DNA from: Parvibacillus sp035426385
GTDB taxonomy: Bacteria; Bacteroidota; Bacteroidia; Chitinophagales; Saprospiraceae
Assembly: GCA_035426385.1 (NCBI GenBank)
Contig: DAOLZQ010000004.1
Coordinates: 1 to 64,000 of the forward strand
Direction: 5' to 3'
Length of the DNA: 64,000 bases
Part shown: positions 8,983 to 17,612 of the stretch, piece after piece
Position numbering within the stretch: position 1 is the first letter of the stretch
How the letters are laid out: every line of letters begins with the position of its first letter
Position numbers and translations under genes: made by a program
The notes under the pieces: model-generated
What the model was told of the DNA's origin: nothing
The model's database searches: none
The model's input: the letters and a program-made list of their open reading frames with translations, nothing else

Positions 8983-10602
8983 ATGGCTTCATTAAGTCCG
9001 ATTTCCGGAAAATTAGGTGAAAGGAAAGCAGCTCATCTACTCAGAAGAGCCACCTATTTTATCACAAAAAAGAGAATTGCAGATTTTGCATCAATGAATG
9101 TCAATCAAGCCTTAGCCCAACTGACCGCTCCTTATGTCTTCAAGGCAGAGCAACCCATCGATCCTGACACCGAATCAGTCTGGATCAATAATGGTACTGC
9201 CACTGTGACGCAGGAATTCAAATTGAGAGCCTATGTGCGGAACTGGCAACTAAATGAATCCAGGTATGACCAGACCATGTATTCAAAGATGTCATTTTTC
9301 TTGCATAAGATTTTTGTAACAAGCTATCTGGAAAGTACGTCCGCACGATTTTTTGACTATCTAGCGCTGATACGCTTTTATGGGTTGGGTTCCTATAAGT
9401 CGTTGGCTCGTAAGATGACGCTAGACAACCTAATGCTTATTTACTTAAATAATACGCTAAATAACAAGACCGCTCCAAATGAAAACTATGCCCGAGAATT
9501 TTTGGAATTATTCACCATCGGAAAGGGAGAGCAAATAGAACCTGGTAATTATACCAATTATACCGAAGCTGATGTAATTGCAGGAGCGAAGCTTCTTACC
9601 GGATTCAAGACATCAACTAGAGGTGATGTGATTGATTCTGAGACCGGAATCCCCAAAGGGAGGAACTCTTTCTCCTCACATAATACTGAACCGAAACAAT
9701 TCAGTGCTGCTTTTGGGAACAAAGTGATTTCCCCTGCTACATCTGCCGCAGACATGGATAGGGAACTCAATGATTACATTGAAATGATATTTGCTCAAAA
9801 AGAAACAGCGCGATTTTACTGCAGGCGTCTATACAGATATATGGTTGCACGTGAGATAACTGCAGAGATCGAGCAGGATATTATAATCCCGTTGGCTGAT
9901 CAGTTGATTGCGGATGATTATGAGGTAATGAACAGTGTTAAAATTTTACTTGCTTCATCACACTTCTACGATCAGGATGATTCTATATCTACTGATGAAA
10001 TAATAGGAGCTCTCATTAAATCACCTTTGGAACTTTTCCTCACCACGACTAATCTATTTGAAATACCGTGGCAGGATCATCAGACAGACACAGCAAATCT
10101 GTACAAACATCTGGACCAACTAGTCGTGAATGTGATTTTAAATCAGGGTGGTATGGTGTATTATGCTCCTGCCGATGTAGCCGGATATGGGCCTTATTAT
10201 CAAAGTCCTGATTATGACCTTGGCTGGTTTACAGCGAATACTATAATATGCCGATACAAACTATCAGAAATGCTGATCACCGGAAAATCCTATTTGAACA
10301 ATACCCGAAATATAGGTGGAATACTAGATATGGCTTCCTTTGTCAAAGACAGCGGTTATTTTACTGATCCAAAAGATCCACATAAATTAATACAAGAATT
10401 GGCAAATGATCTTTTCCCCGAAGCTCCGGATGAGGACCGGATCAGCTATTTCCTCACTCAGTTTCTGGATGATGTGACCCCGGAGGACTGGGCGTATGAA
10501 TGGGAAAAATACCTACAGACCGGCAAAAAAGAAGAAGTGAATCTGGGCCTTAATAAGCTACTGGAAGCAGTCCTGGGAGCGCAGGAATATCAAATCATTT
10601 AA
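8983..10602 (+). CDS. DUF1800 family protein
   Basis: The 539-residue protein matches the DUF1800 family: the opening LGERKAAHLLRRATYF, the NENYAREFLELFTIGKG segment near residue 165-180, and the GFKTSTRG region are typical. The family's biochemistry is not established. It is usually encoded immediately upstream of a DUF1501 gene, as here (28-base gap), which argues for a joint function. No signal peptide is visible at the ATG start. The upstream 250 bases contain no obvious longer in-frame start. The pair is common in Bacteroidota and Planctomycetes. Confidence 0.85.
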   Translation: MASLSPISGKLGERKAAHLLRRATYFITKKRIADFASMNVNQALAQLTAPYVFKAEQPIDPDTESVWINNGTATVTQEFKLRAYVRNWQLNESRYDQTMYSKMSFFLHKIFVTSYLESTSARFFDYLALIRFYGLGSYKSLARKMTLDNLMLIYLNNTLNNKTAPNENYAREFLELFTIGKGEQIEPGNYTNYTEADVIAGAKLLTGFKTSTRGDVIDSETGIPKGRNSFSSHNTEPKQFSAAFGNKVISPATSAADMDRELNDYIEMIFAQKETARFYCRRLYRYMVAREITAEIEQDIIIPLADQLIADDYEVMNSVKILLASSHFYDQDDSISTDEIIGALIKSPLELFLTTTNLFEIPWQDHQTDTANLYKHLDQLVVNVILNQGGMVYYAPADVAGYGPYYQSPDYDLGWFTANTIICRYKLSEMLITGKSYLNNTRNIGGILDMASFVKDSGYFTDPKDPHKLIQELANDLFPEAPDEDRISYFLTQFLDDVTPEDWAYEWEKYLQTGKKEEVNLGLNKLLEAVLGAQEYQII

Positions 10603-10630
10603 TCATTAAATATCAAGAAATCTAAAGGAC

Positions 10631-12277
10631 ATGAAACGTAGAAATTTCCTTAGAATAACAGGCCCACTTGCTTTTTCTCCTGTAGTGATGAAAGGCAATC
10701 TATTACGACCTTTTGCCACAGGCTCACTTACGAAATTGTTTGGGTGCGAAGATGTCAATGACCGTCATTTGGTTGTAGTCCAAATAAAGGGTGGTAACGA
10801 TGGGCTTAACTGTATCATTCCTCTCAATCAATATGATCTGTACAAAACATACAGACCCAAAATAGCTATCCCTCAGGCAGATTTGGTCAATCTGGATTCC
10901 ACTGTGACTTTAGAACGACAAGTGGGACTGCATCCCAGTCTTACTTCATTCAAGGCACTGTATGAAAGGAATGAGTTCTCCTTTGTTCAGGCAGTAGGCT
11001 ATGCCAATTCGAATAAATCGCATTTTAAAGGAACCGATTTGTGGTTGTCCGGTGGCGATTCCACTCAGAGTAAGAACAACTTAAACAGCGGATGGCTGGG
11101 ACGATATCTCGATAGTTCCTATCCGGGCTTAGCGGGTGAACCAACTTTGGATCATCTGGATCCACTGGGAATTCAATTGGGTAGCAAACAACAATCTCTT
11201 GGATTCCATACTGAGGAGCAACATGAGGCAGGTATTAATTTATCAGGCCAGGATCCGGCAGGATTTTACACGTTAGTATCTGAAATAGGTGGGTTGCCAC
11301 CTTCTAATATTCCTGCCTCTGATTTTGGAGAGAATATTTCATATGTTGTCGATATTGAAGATTCAACAAACCGCTACGCTCAGCGCATCTCAAAGGTATT
11401 TGAAGCAGGTGCTAATATGGGTTCGTATCCAACCTCTGATCTGGCTAATCAATTTAAAACAGTAGCCAGATTAATCAGTGGTGGCATAAAAACCAAAGTG
11501 TTTGTAGTAACCATAGGTGGATTTGATACTCATCAAAATCAAGTGGATATATCAGATCCCAAATCAGGTACACATGGAAATCTAATGAAGCAATTGTCTG
11601 AATCTATACTTGCATTTCAGGATGATCTGAATCTACTGGGCCTTTCAGACCGAGTGGCCGGAGTGACATTCTCCGAGTTTGGAAGAAGACCGAAAGAAAA
11701 CGGCAGTGCAGGAACGGATCATGGCACTGTAGCTCCAATGTTCTTATTTGGAAAGGCTATCAAAAGTCAGATATTGGGAGATAATGTGGATTTGTCCGCT
11801 ATCCCTGCAGATCAAAATGATATAGTCGGAATGCAGATGGATTACAGAAATGTCTTCACTGCTCTATTGCAAGATTGGTTGGGAGCTTCTAATTCGGTGG
11901 TCACTGATACAATTTTTGACGATTTCGTGACTACCAAAGCAGACATATTAGATACTTCCTCAATCGTGCAGCCAGGTTGCTATATAGATACTTATCTGAA
12001 AACAAGTATTTTGAGCCGAAGTGTAGGATTTAATGTCTATCCAAATCCTGCACTGCAATCCATCAAATTCCAAATTGATCAGGTTTCGGCATCTATCGGC
12101 TATTTGAAAATCGTTGATATGGCAGGAAGAGATCAAATCGTAGAAAGACTTGATTTTAGGGTAAATCCACAAGTTTTCGAAATCAATGTTGCAAACCTAA
12201 TGCCAGGGAATTATGGAATTAGTTTAAATCTGGATAACAGCCGGAGACAATATGTTTCAAAATTTCTAAAAATTTAA
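10631..12277 (+). CDS. DUF1501 family protein with type IX secretion sorting domain
   Basis: The 548-residue protein starts with a twin-arginine-like signal (MKRRNFLRITG), then a DUF1501 domain of the alkaline phosphatase/sulfatase-like superfamily (QIKGGNDGLNCIIPL near residue 51; TIGGFDTHQNQ near 295; FSEFGRRPKENGSAGTDHG near 350). The last ~85 residues form a type A C-terminal sorting domain, beginning FNVYPNPALQS and ending KFLKI. It is therefore probably exported by Tat or Sec, moved across the outer membrane by the type IX system, and processed by PorU, which is encoded at the right end of this window. It follows the DUF1800 gene by 28 bases. The enzymatic activity is unproven. Confidence 0.87.
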   Translation: MKRRNFLRITGPLAFSPVVMKGNLLRPFATGSLTKLFGCEDVNDRHLVVVQIKGGNDGLNCIIPLNQYDLYKTYRPKIAIPQADLVNLDSTVTLERQVGLHPSLTSFKALYERNEFSFVQAVGYANSNKSHFKGTDLWLSGGDSTQSKNNLNSGWLGRYLDSSYPGLAGEPTLDHLDPLGIQLGSKQQSLGFHTEEQHEAGINLSGQDPAGFYTLVSEIGGLPPSNIPASDFGENISYVVDIEDSTNRYAQRISKVFEAGANMGSYPTSDLANQFKTVARLISGGIKTKVFVVTIGGFDTHQNQVDISDPKSGTHGNLMKQLSESILAFQDDLNLLGLSDRVAGVTFSEFGRRPKENGSAGTDHGTVAPMFLFGKAIKSQILGDNVDLSAIPADQNDIVGMQMDYRNVFTALLQDWLGASNSVVTDTIFDDFVTTKADILDTSSIVQPGCYIDTYLKTSILSRSVGFNVYPNPALQSIKFQIDQVSASIGYLKIVDMAGRDQIVERLDFRVNPQVFEINVANLMPGNYGISLNLDNSRRQYVSKFLKI

Positions 12278-12325
12278 ATGGATATTTGACCGTCAATTCT
12301 CAAACTTGACTCACAAATTAATTTC

Positions 12326-13246
12326 ATGCGTTTAGTCTTTTTTGGCACCCCGGAATTTGCCACTATCTCTTTACTGGCACTACATCAAGCCGGGCATAAT
12401 ATTGCTGCAGTTGTGACAGCTCCGGACAGTCCGGGGAGAAGGCACCATAGTGAACTTATTACCTCTGCTGTAAAGAAAGCAGCTTTAGAACTGCATTTGC
12501 CTTTACTTCAACCAAAATCACTAAGGAGTAAATCATTTTTCAAAGAGCTACAATCGCTTGATGCAGAGATTTTTATCGTTGTAGCATTCAGAATGCTGCC
12601 TGAGAGAGTATGGGATATGCCACCACGCGGGTCTATCAACTTACACGGAAGCTTGTTACCAGCTTACAGGGGAGCGGCTCCTATAAACTGGGTCATCATA
12701 AATGGTGAGAAAAGAACAGGAGTATCAATATTTAAGTTAGAACACGAAATCGATTCGGGAAAGATAATTCTACAAAGAGAAGTTAATATTCTTCCGGAAG
12801 ATGATTTCGGATCACTCTATGATAAGATGAAAGTAATTGGAGCAGAAACCTTAGTAGAAGCGCTAGAAAAAATAAAAACCGGCACAGATAATTCAGTAGT
12901 GCAGGACGACAATCTAATCTCAAATGCCCCCAAGCTAACTCCTGAGAATACACTTATTGACTTTGCAAAAACAAATCTGCAGATTGTAAATTTGGTTCGG
13001 GGACTTAGTCCCTACCCGACTGCCTGGTTTTCTTTCGAAGGTCAAAAAATGAAAGTATTCAAATGTCATGCAGAACAGACCAAATTAGCAGTAGGCACAT
13101 GGAAAAGTGATTTCAAACATCGTTTGATTCTGGGCTGCGGTGTTGGATCAGTGAGTTTAGAGGTTATACAACTAGAGGGAAAGCGAAAAATGACAATTTC
13201 TGAATTTCTAAATGGTCTCAAGAGAATAGATCAGAATAAAATCTAA
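12326..13246 (+). CDS. fmt: Methionyl-tRNA formyltransferase
   Basis: The 306-residue enzyme formylates Met-tRNAfMet using 10-formyl-tetrahydrofolate. It begins MRLVFFGTPEFA and carries the family signature HGSLLPAYRGAAPINW near residues 109-124, which holds the catalytic Asn/His/Asp environment. A C-terminal OB-like tRNA-binding domain starts near residue 205 (LVRGLSPYPTAWF). Length is normal. It sits 48 bases after the DUF1501 gene and ends directly against the convergent small membrane protein gene. Peptide deformylase is not adjacent. Confidence 0.96.
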   Translation: MRLVFFGTPEFATISLLALHQAGHNIAAVVTAPDSPGRRHHSELITSAVKKAALELHLPLLQPKSLRSKSFFKELQSLDAEIFIVVAFRMLPERVWDMPPRGSINLHGSLLPAYRGAAPINWVIINGEKRTGVSIFKLEHEIDSGKIILQREVNILPEDDFGSLYDKMKVIGAETLVEALEKIKTGTDNSVVQDDNLISNAPKLTPENTLIDFAKTNLQIVNLVRGLSPYPTAWFSFEGQKMKVFKCHAEQTKLAVGTWKSDFKHRLILGCGVGSVSLEVIQLEGKRKMTISEFLNGLKRIDQNKI

Positions 13247-13471
13247 TTATTTAGTCAAATTAGTGACTACATTAGAAATCTTGTCTACCAGAATAATAAA
13301 GTTTTCGATACTACCCATAGAAGTCTCAGCTTCAATATCATTATTAATAATGAGAGAGATTTTTGTAGCATCTTTTTTGATAGAACTCACATCATCAAAT
13401 GCAGAGCGAAGAGTTACAAAATAAGCTGCGATAATAAGTAAGACAGCGGTAAGTAAAAGATTCTTCTTCAT
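13247..13471 (-). CDS. Small single-pass membrane protein, unknown
   Basis: The 74-residue frame encodes an N-terminal hydrophobic segment (MKKNLLLTAVLLIIAAYFVT) that could be a signal anchor, then a hydrophilic, helix-prone tail (about residues 24-74). No family is recognised. Its stop codon abuts the stop of fmt with no gap, and its start is 75 bases past the end of the pseudokinase gene on the same strand, so it may be the last cistron of the ftsE-pseudokinase unit. That it is translated is plausible from its signal-like N terminus but not certain. Confidence 0.5.
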   Translation of the reverse strand: MKKNLLLTAVLLIIAAYFVTLRSAFDDVSSIKKDATKISLIINNDIEAETSMGSIENFIILVDKISNVVTNLTK

Positions 13472-13546
13472 CTATAATAAGATTTTTACAATTTTACAGG
13501 CAATTTAAAAATCACCTCAATAATCCATAACGTACCTAACTGCAAA

Positions 13547-16246
13547 TTAGTTACAGTTTCGGACACATTTTCCGGATTTATTAATGAATATCCATTTACC
13601 ATTCAGAAAGACCCTTGCTGTATTGCCATTAAAGGGCTTGGCAGCGTCGTAATTAAATTCGATTACTTCTGTACCATTCCGATCTATATATCCAAATTTG
13701 CCGTTTTTCTCAGCACAAGCCATTCCATTGGCAAAATTATTAACCTGATCATATTTGAGTGGTACTACTATCTGTCCGGTTTTACTTATGAAACCCCAGT
13801 TGCCATTTTTCTCCACTCCCGCTAATCCGTCGTTGAATGACCAAGCATTGTTATATTCACAATTGATTACTTCCTTTCCGGCAATATTGACAAAGCCCCA
13901 AAGTCCGCCACGCCTAACCCCGGCCAGGCCTGTTGAATAATCAGTCACGATATCATATTTAAGTGGAGTGATAATTTGTCCGGAGGTATTGATAAATCCC
14001 CACTTGCCTTTTTGTTTTACCCCTGCCAATCCCTTTGAAAATCCAAAGATTTCTTCATATTGAGGCTTAATACGCTCTTTGCCCGCCGCATCTACAAACC
14101 CCCATAATCCTTTGTATTTTACAGGTGCCAGACCACTGCTAAAGCTAAGTATGTCCTCATATTTGGGCGTTATTACTATTTTCTCCTCTTTTGAAATAAA
14201 CCCAATTAAGTTATTAAATTTGAAAGGGGCAAGGTTATTGATATATCCTCCTAAAATTTCAATTTTCGCAGGATCTACTTTTTTAAGTTCTTCCTGCTCT
14301 GCTAGTTTTTGTTTTCGCTCAGCTTCCTGCTTCATTCTTATTTCCAAAAACTTACGTTGCTGCGCACGCTGAGCTTCTTCAAGTTCATTCAGGCTATTAA
14401 TGGAGGTATCAGCTTCTGCAATTGAGTCTAGATTAACAGTAGGAATATTTTGAAATTGATCACCTGTATCTTTAATTTCTTTAGCCGCAGAAGAATCATT
14501 ACTTACTGATATCTGGGGTGTCGTCAGAATAGAGGGTGTATTTGAGTTTCTATAGTACCAGTAAACTACAGCACTTAAAATCAATAAGCTCAATCCCAAT
14601 ATCCAGGGCCAGGCCTTCATCGACTTACCGCCGGCGGGTGTTATTGTGATATCTGCAGTACCAACTTTTGGAGGAAGGGGAATGGAAACAAGCTTCTCCT
14701 TAGAAGCAATAGGGTTTGGTGGAACAGAAATGATTTTACTCCCTTTATCCTTTTCGGGCGCAGAGGTGATGGGCTCATCTAGCTTCTCTGCCTCTTTCAC
14801 AGTTGAAGGTGGATCCAAAGGAAGAGTAGTTAGTGGCTTTTCGATCGCTATCTTTTCCTTACTGCTGTCTGTGACGGGTGTTTTCTGAACAGTTTTGTCT
14901 TGGGGGGATTCCTCTTTCTTGGTATGTACATGATTCTTTTTCTTTGAATCGCCTTCTTTTCCCCATTTTACTTCACTTGAAGTCACTATAGGAACTATAT
15001 CTACTACAGGCTCAGGTTTATCTTGACTAACTTCCTCTACGCGTGCCCAGATCTTACGCACTCTTTCATCCAAATCAGCCTGGTCAACTTCCTTTTCTTC
15101 CGGCAATACATCTTCCAGCTCAATCGGAGCGGACTTTACAAAGGTATGATCCTGTTTTATTTTTTTACTTTCACTTTGCGGATCAAAATCAGCCGTTTTA
15201 GTTTCAACATCAGTGGATTTAACTGGAACTTCATCCTGAATGTCAGCTTGCATTCTTTCTAACAAAGACTCTTCATCCGAAACTTTCAAAGTCTCGTCAA
15301 TTTTAGTGACTTCATCAGAAACAATATCTTTATCTGTTTTTTCTAAAGAATCAGGTACAGAAGTACTAGGAGTATTGATTACTCTCTCATCATCAACTTT
15401 TTTTGTGGGCACTTCAATTGCTACCGTTCCTAAAGAAAAATCTGTAATCGCCATTTTCTCCCCGGTGATATCCTCCAGCATCGTAACGAAACTAGCAAAT
15501 CGGTCAAGGGGATTCTTCGCAGTCGCTGTTTGAATGACTTCGTTCATTTTAATAGAACAAGTGTCAATAAAGGGCAAAGAATCGTTCAGAATTCGCAATC
15601 TCACTTCATCTATCTCAGAATTCTGAACCTTATATGGGTCGCGACCTGTCAGTAAGCTAAACAAGGTCACGCCGAAGGAATAAATATCGGAAGATGATGT
15701 TACAGAGCCCATATGTTGGATTTGCTCCGGGCTCATATAAAGTATATCTTCTGCATCTACATTCTCAGGAAACAATTCACTCTCAAACAATGAACCTTTA
15801 AAATCACATATCTTCAGATCCCCACGAGGAGTGATAATCAGATTTGCCGGATTAATCAATCCATGAACAATCCCTTTTTTGTGTGCCTCAATAAGAGCTG
15901 GCAAAATTTTCTTGCACCACTGGATGATTTGAGATTCAGGAATACTACCAAAATTCTGGATGTATTGCTCCATATTGTATCCGTCGATATACTCCAGCAT
16001 AAGCTGATAGGAGCCATCTTCGTCATTTTGGATAATTTCTATTACCTTTCGAACATTAGGATGTTGAAGTTGCTGTCCGAGCCTTCCTTCTTTCAAAAGC
16101 AAATCCTGGAAAAATTTATTTTTTTCCAATTCAGGCTTTAATACTTTCACTGCAACCTTACGATTAGAGTCCACCTCCATGCAATACACTTTGGTGTATT
16201 TGCCGGTGCCCAGTAATACAAGATTATAAGATTGATCTCTGATCAA
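13547..16246 (-). CDS. Membrane-anchored serine/threonine pseudokinase with WG repeats
   Basis: The 899-residue protein has an N-terminal protein-kinase fold (about 1-265), an acidic linker (270-540), one membrane helix (about 545-567), a short charged coiled coil (about 620-660) and seven WG repeats (about 670-895). The kinase keeps the glycine-rich loop (GTGKYTKV), VAVK Lys34, Asn135, the SPEQ segment and DIYSFGV. However, the HRD motif reads HGL at 128-130, so the catalytic Asp is missing; the HRDxK lysine is Asn132, and DFG reads DFK (148-150). It is probably an ATP-binding or scaffold pseudokinase in the cytosol linked to a periplasmic WG sensor. It starts with TTG overlapping the ftsE stop (TTGA), so it is translationally coupled to ftsE. 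Confidence 0.88.
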   Translation of the reverse strand: MIRDQSYNLVLLGTGKYTKVYCMEVDSNRKVAVKVLKPELEKNKFFQDLLLKEGRLGQQLQHPNVRKVIEIIQNDEDGSYQLMLEYIDGYNMEQYIQNFGSIPESQIIQWCKKILPALIEAHKKGIVHGLINPANLIITPRGDLKICDFKGSLFESELFPENVDAEDILYMSPEQIQHMGSVTSSSDIYSFGVTLFSLLTGRDPYKVQNSEIDEVRLRILNDSLPFIDTCSIKMNEVIQTATAKNPLDRFASFVTMLEDITGEKMAITDFSLGTVAIEVPTKKVDDERVINTPSTSVPDSLEKTDKDIVSDEVTKIDETLKVSDEESLLERMQADIQDEVPVKSTDVETKTADFDPQSESKKIKQDHTFVKSAPIELEDVLPEEKEVDQADLDERVRKIWARVEEVSQDKPEPVVDIVPIVTSSEVKWGKEGDSKKKNHVHTKKEESPQDKTVQKTPVTDSSKEKIAIEKPLTTLPLDPPSTVKEAEKLDEPITSAPEKDKGSKIISVPPNPIASKEKLVSIPLPPKVGTADITITPAGGKSMKAWPWILGLSLLILSAVVYWYYRNSNTPSILTTPQISVSNDSSAAKEIKDTGDQFQNIPTVNLDSIAEADTSINSLNELEEAQRAQQRKFLEIRMKQEAERKQKLAEQEELKKVDPAKIEILGGYINNLAPFKFNNLIGFISKEEKIVITPKYEDILSFSSGLAPVKYKGLWGFVDAAGKERIKPQYEEIFGFSKGLAGVKQKGKWGFINTSGQIITPLKYDIVTDYSTGLAGVRRGGLWGFVNIAGKEVINCEYNNAWSFNDGLAGVEKNGNWGFISKTGQIVVPLKYDQVNNFANGMACAEKNGKFGYIDRNGTEVIEFNYDAAKPFNGNTARVFLNGKWIFINKSGKCVRNCN

Positions 16247-16944
16247 AGCGGTTGTTCTTTTAGATTTTCAACTGATGTTTCTTCGATCAATCCTCCATTG
16301 GAGCATCGAATGATTCGACCTGGAAATTGTTCCAAGATCCTGTAATCATGCGTAGCTAAAATGACTGCGGTATCCTGATCGCATAAATTTTTAATCAATT
16401 TTATTATGACATCGGAGGTATCAGGGTCCAGGTTGCCTGTCGGTTCATCTGCTATGAGAATCTCGGGTTCATTGAGCAGAGCTCGCGCAATTGCCACTCT
16501 TTGCTGTTCACCACCAGATAATTCAAAAGTTCTTTTATGACCGATGAAAGGCAGATTGACCTGTTCCAGCACTTCATCCACTCGCTTTTTGATCAAATCC
16601 TTTTTCTTCCATCCTGTAGCCTTGAGCACATAAGCCAGATTCTCGAAGACATTTCGATCATGAAGTAGGTTAAAATCTTGAAAAATCATACCCATCTTCC
16701 TACGCAATAATGGAACCTGTCTTTTCTTGATAGTCTTCAAATTATAACCCACCACAGACGCTTCACCATTCAATAATGGCAGTTCAGCATATATTGTCTT
16801 CAGAAAGCTTGATTTTCCGCTACCCGTCTTTCCGATGAGATAGCAAAACTCACTTTTTTTGATTGTAAGATTGACATTATTAAGAATCATAAAGCGACCC
16901 TGGTATATGTCAGCCTTATCAAAATGGACTACTACATCAGACAT
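16243..16944 (-). CDS. ftsE: FtsE-like ABC transporter ATP-binding protein
   Basis: The 233-residue ATPase has Walker A (GKTGSGKSS, about 38-46), the Q-loop (FQDFNLLHDRNVFENL), signature LSGGEQQR and Walker B (ILIADEPTGNLD). The Q-loop and NLLHDRNV context are those of FtsE, which with FtsX transmits ATP hydrolysis across the membrane to peptidoglycan hydrolase activators such as EnvC; an EnvC-like protein is encoded at 33.1 kb. No ftsX is adjacent. Instead the next cistron is the WG-repeat pseudokinase, overlapping by four bases. MacB/LolD-type ATPases are similar in sequence, so the assignment rests mainly on motif context. Confidence 0.82.
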   Translation of the reverse strand: MSDVVVHFDKADIYQGRFMILNNVNLTIKKSEFCYLIGKTGSGKSSFLKTIYAELPLLNGEASVVGYNLKTIKKRQVPLLRRKMGMIFQDFNLLHDRNVFENLAYVLKATGWKKKDLIKKRVDEVLEQVNLPFIGHKRTFELSGGEQQRVAIARALLNEPEILIADEPTGNLDPDTSDVIIKLIKNLCDQDTAVILATHDYRILEQFPGRIIRCSNGGLIEETSVENLKEQPL

Positions 16945-17182
16945 ATTTCACGAATTAGCATATTTCACTTATTAATCCACAAAAATATACAAATTTATTA
17001 TTCTTATATATGTTATTTCTTTACGACCAATCGAACGCTATTGTATTTGAAGTACGAAAAGTTAATTCATGGCTTTTAGCGGGTCTACTGACAAACAAAT
17101 TTGTACCTTTGGTGAATTAAAGATACATTCCGATTGTTTAATATTAAATTAGGTACTTTTTCAAATAATATTATTTGACGAT

Positions 17183-17578
17183 ATGAAGAAAATGCAATGG
17201 CTTCTGATAGGGATTATAGTAATCGCAATTGGTGTTTTGGTAGCTGCAAGTAGTGATATGTCCACTTATGGAGACTTTAGTAGCGCAGCAATTACAGGAC
17301 ATAAGACAAAGGTAGTAGGCACACTGGCCAAGGATAAGCCTATGGAATACAACCCCGCTAAAGACCCCAATTATTTTTCTTTCTATCTCATTGATAATAA
17401 AGGAGTTGAGAAGAAAGTGGTGTTAAGCTCTGCTAAACCTCAAGATTTTGAGTTGTCTGAGCAAATAGTACTTACCGGCATAATGGATAAGGATCATTTT
17501 CAGGCTTATGATATGCTGATGAAGTGCCCATCCAAATATAAACAAGACGAGATCTACGTGAAATCTAAGGAGATCTGA
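17183..17578 (+). CDS. ccmE: Cytochrome c maturation protein CcmE, CXXXY type
   Basis: The 131-residue protein has an N-terminal membrane anchor (about residues 5-22) and an OB-fold periplasmic domain, as in the haem chaperone CcmE. Classical CcmE binds haem covalently through a His in HxxxY. Here the position is Cys115 in CPSKY, the CXXXY form known from Desulfovibrio and some archaea, where Cys is the haem ligand. CcmF, which receives haem from CcmE, is encoded 34 bases downstream. A TACCTTTG sequence at 17104-17111 may be the promoter -7 box. ccmABC are not in the window. Confidence 0.86.
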   Translation: MKKMQWLLIGIIVIAIGVLVAASSDMSTYGDFSSAAITGHKTKVVGTLAKDKPMEYNPAKDPNYFSFYLIDNKGVEKKVVLSSAKPQDFELSEQIVLTGIMDKDHFQAYDMLMKCPSKYKQDEIYVKSKEI

Positions 17579-17612
17579 TGTCCCTTTTTTTGTCTGAATT
17601 AATTCGAACTTA

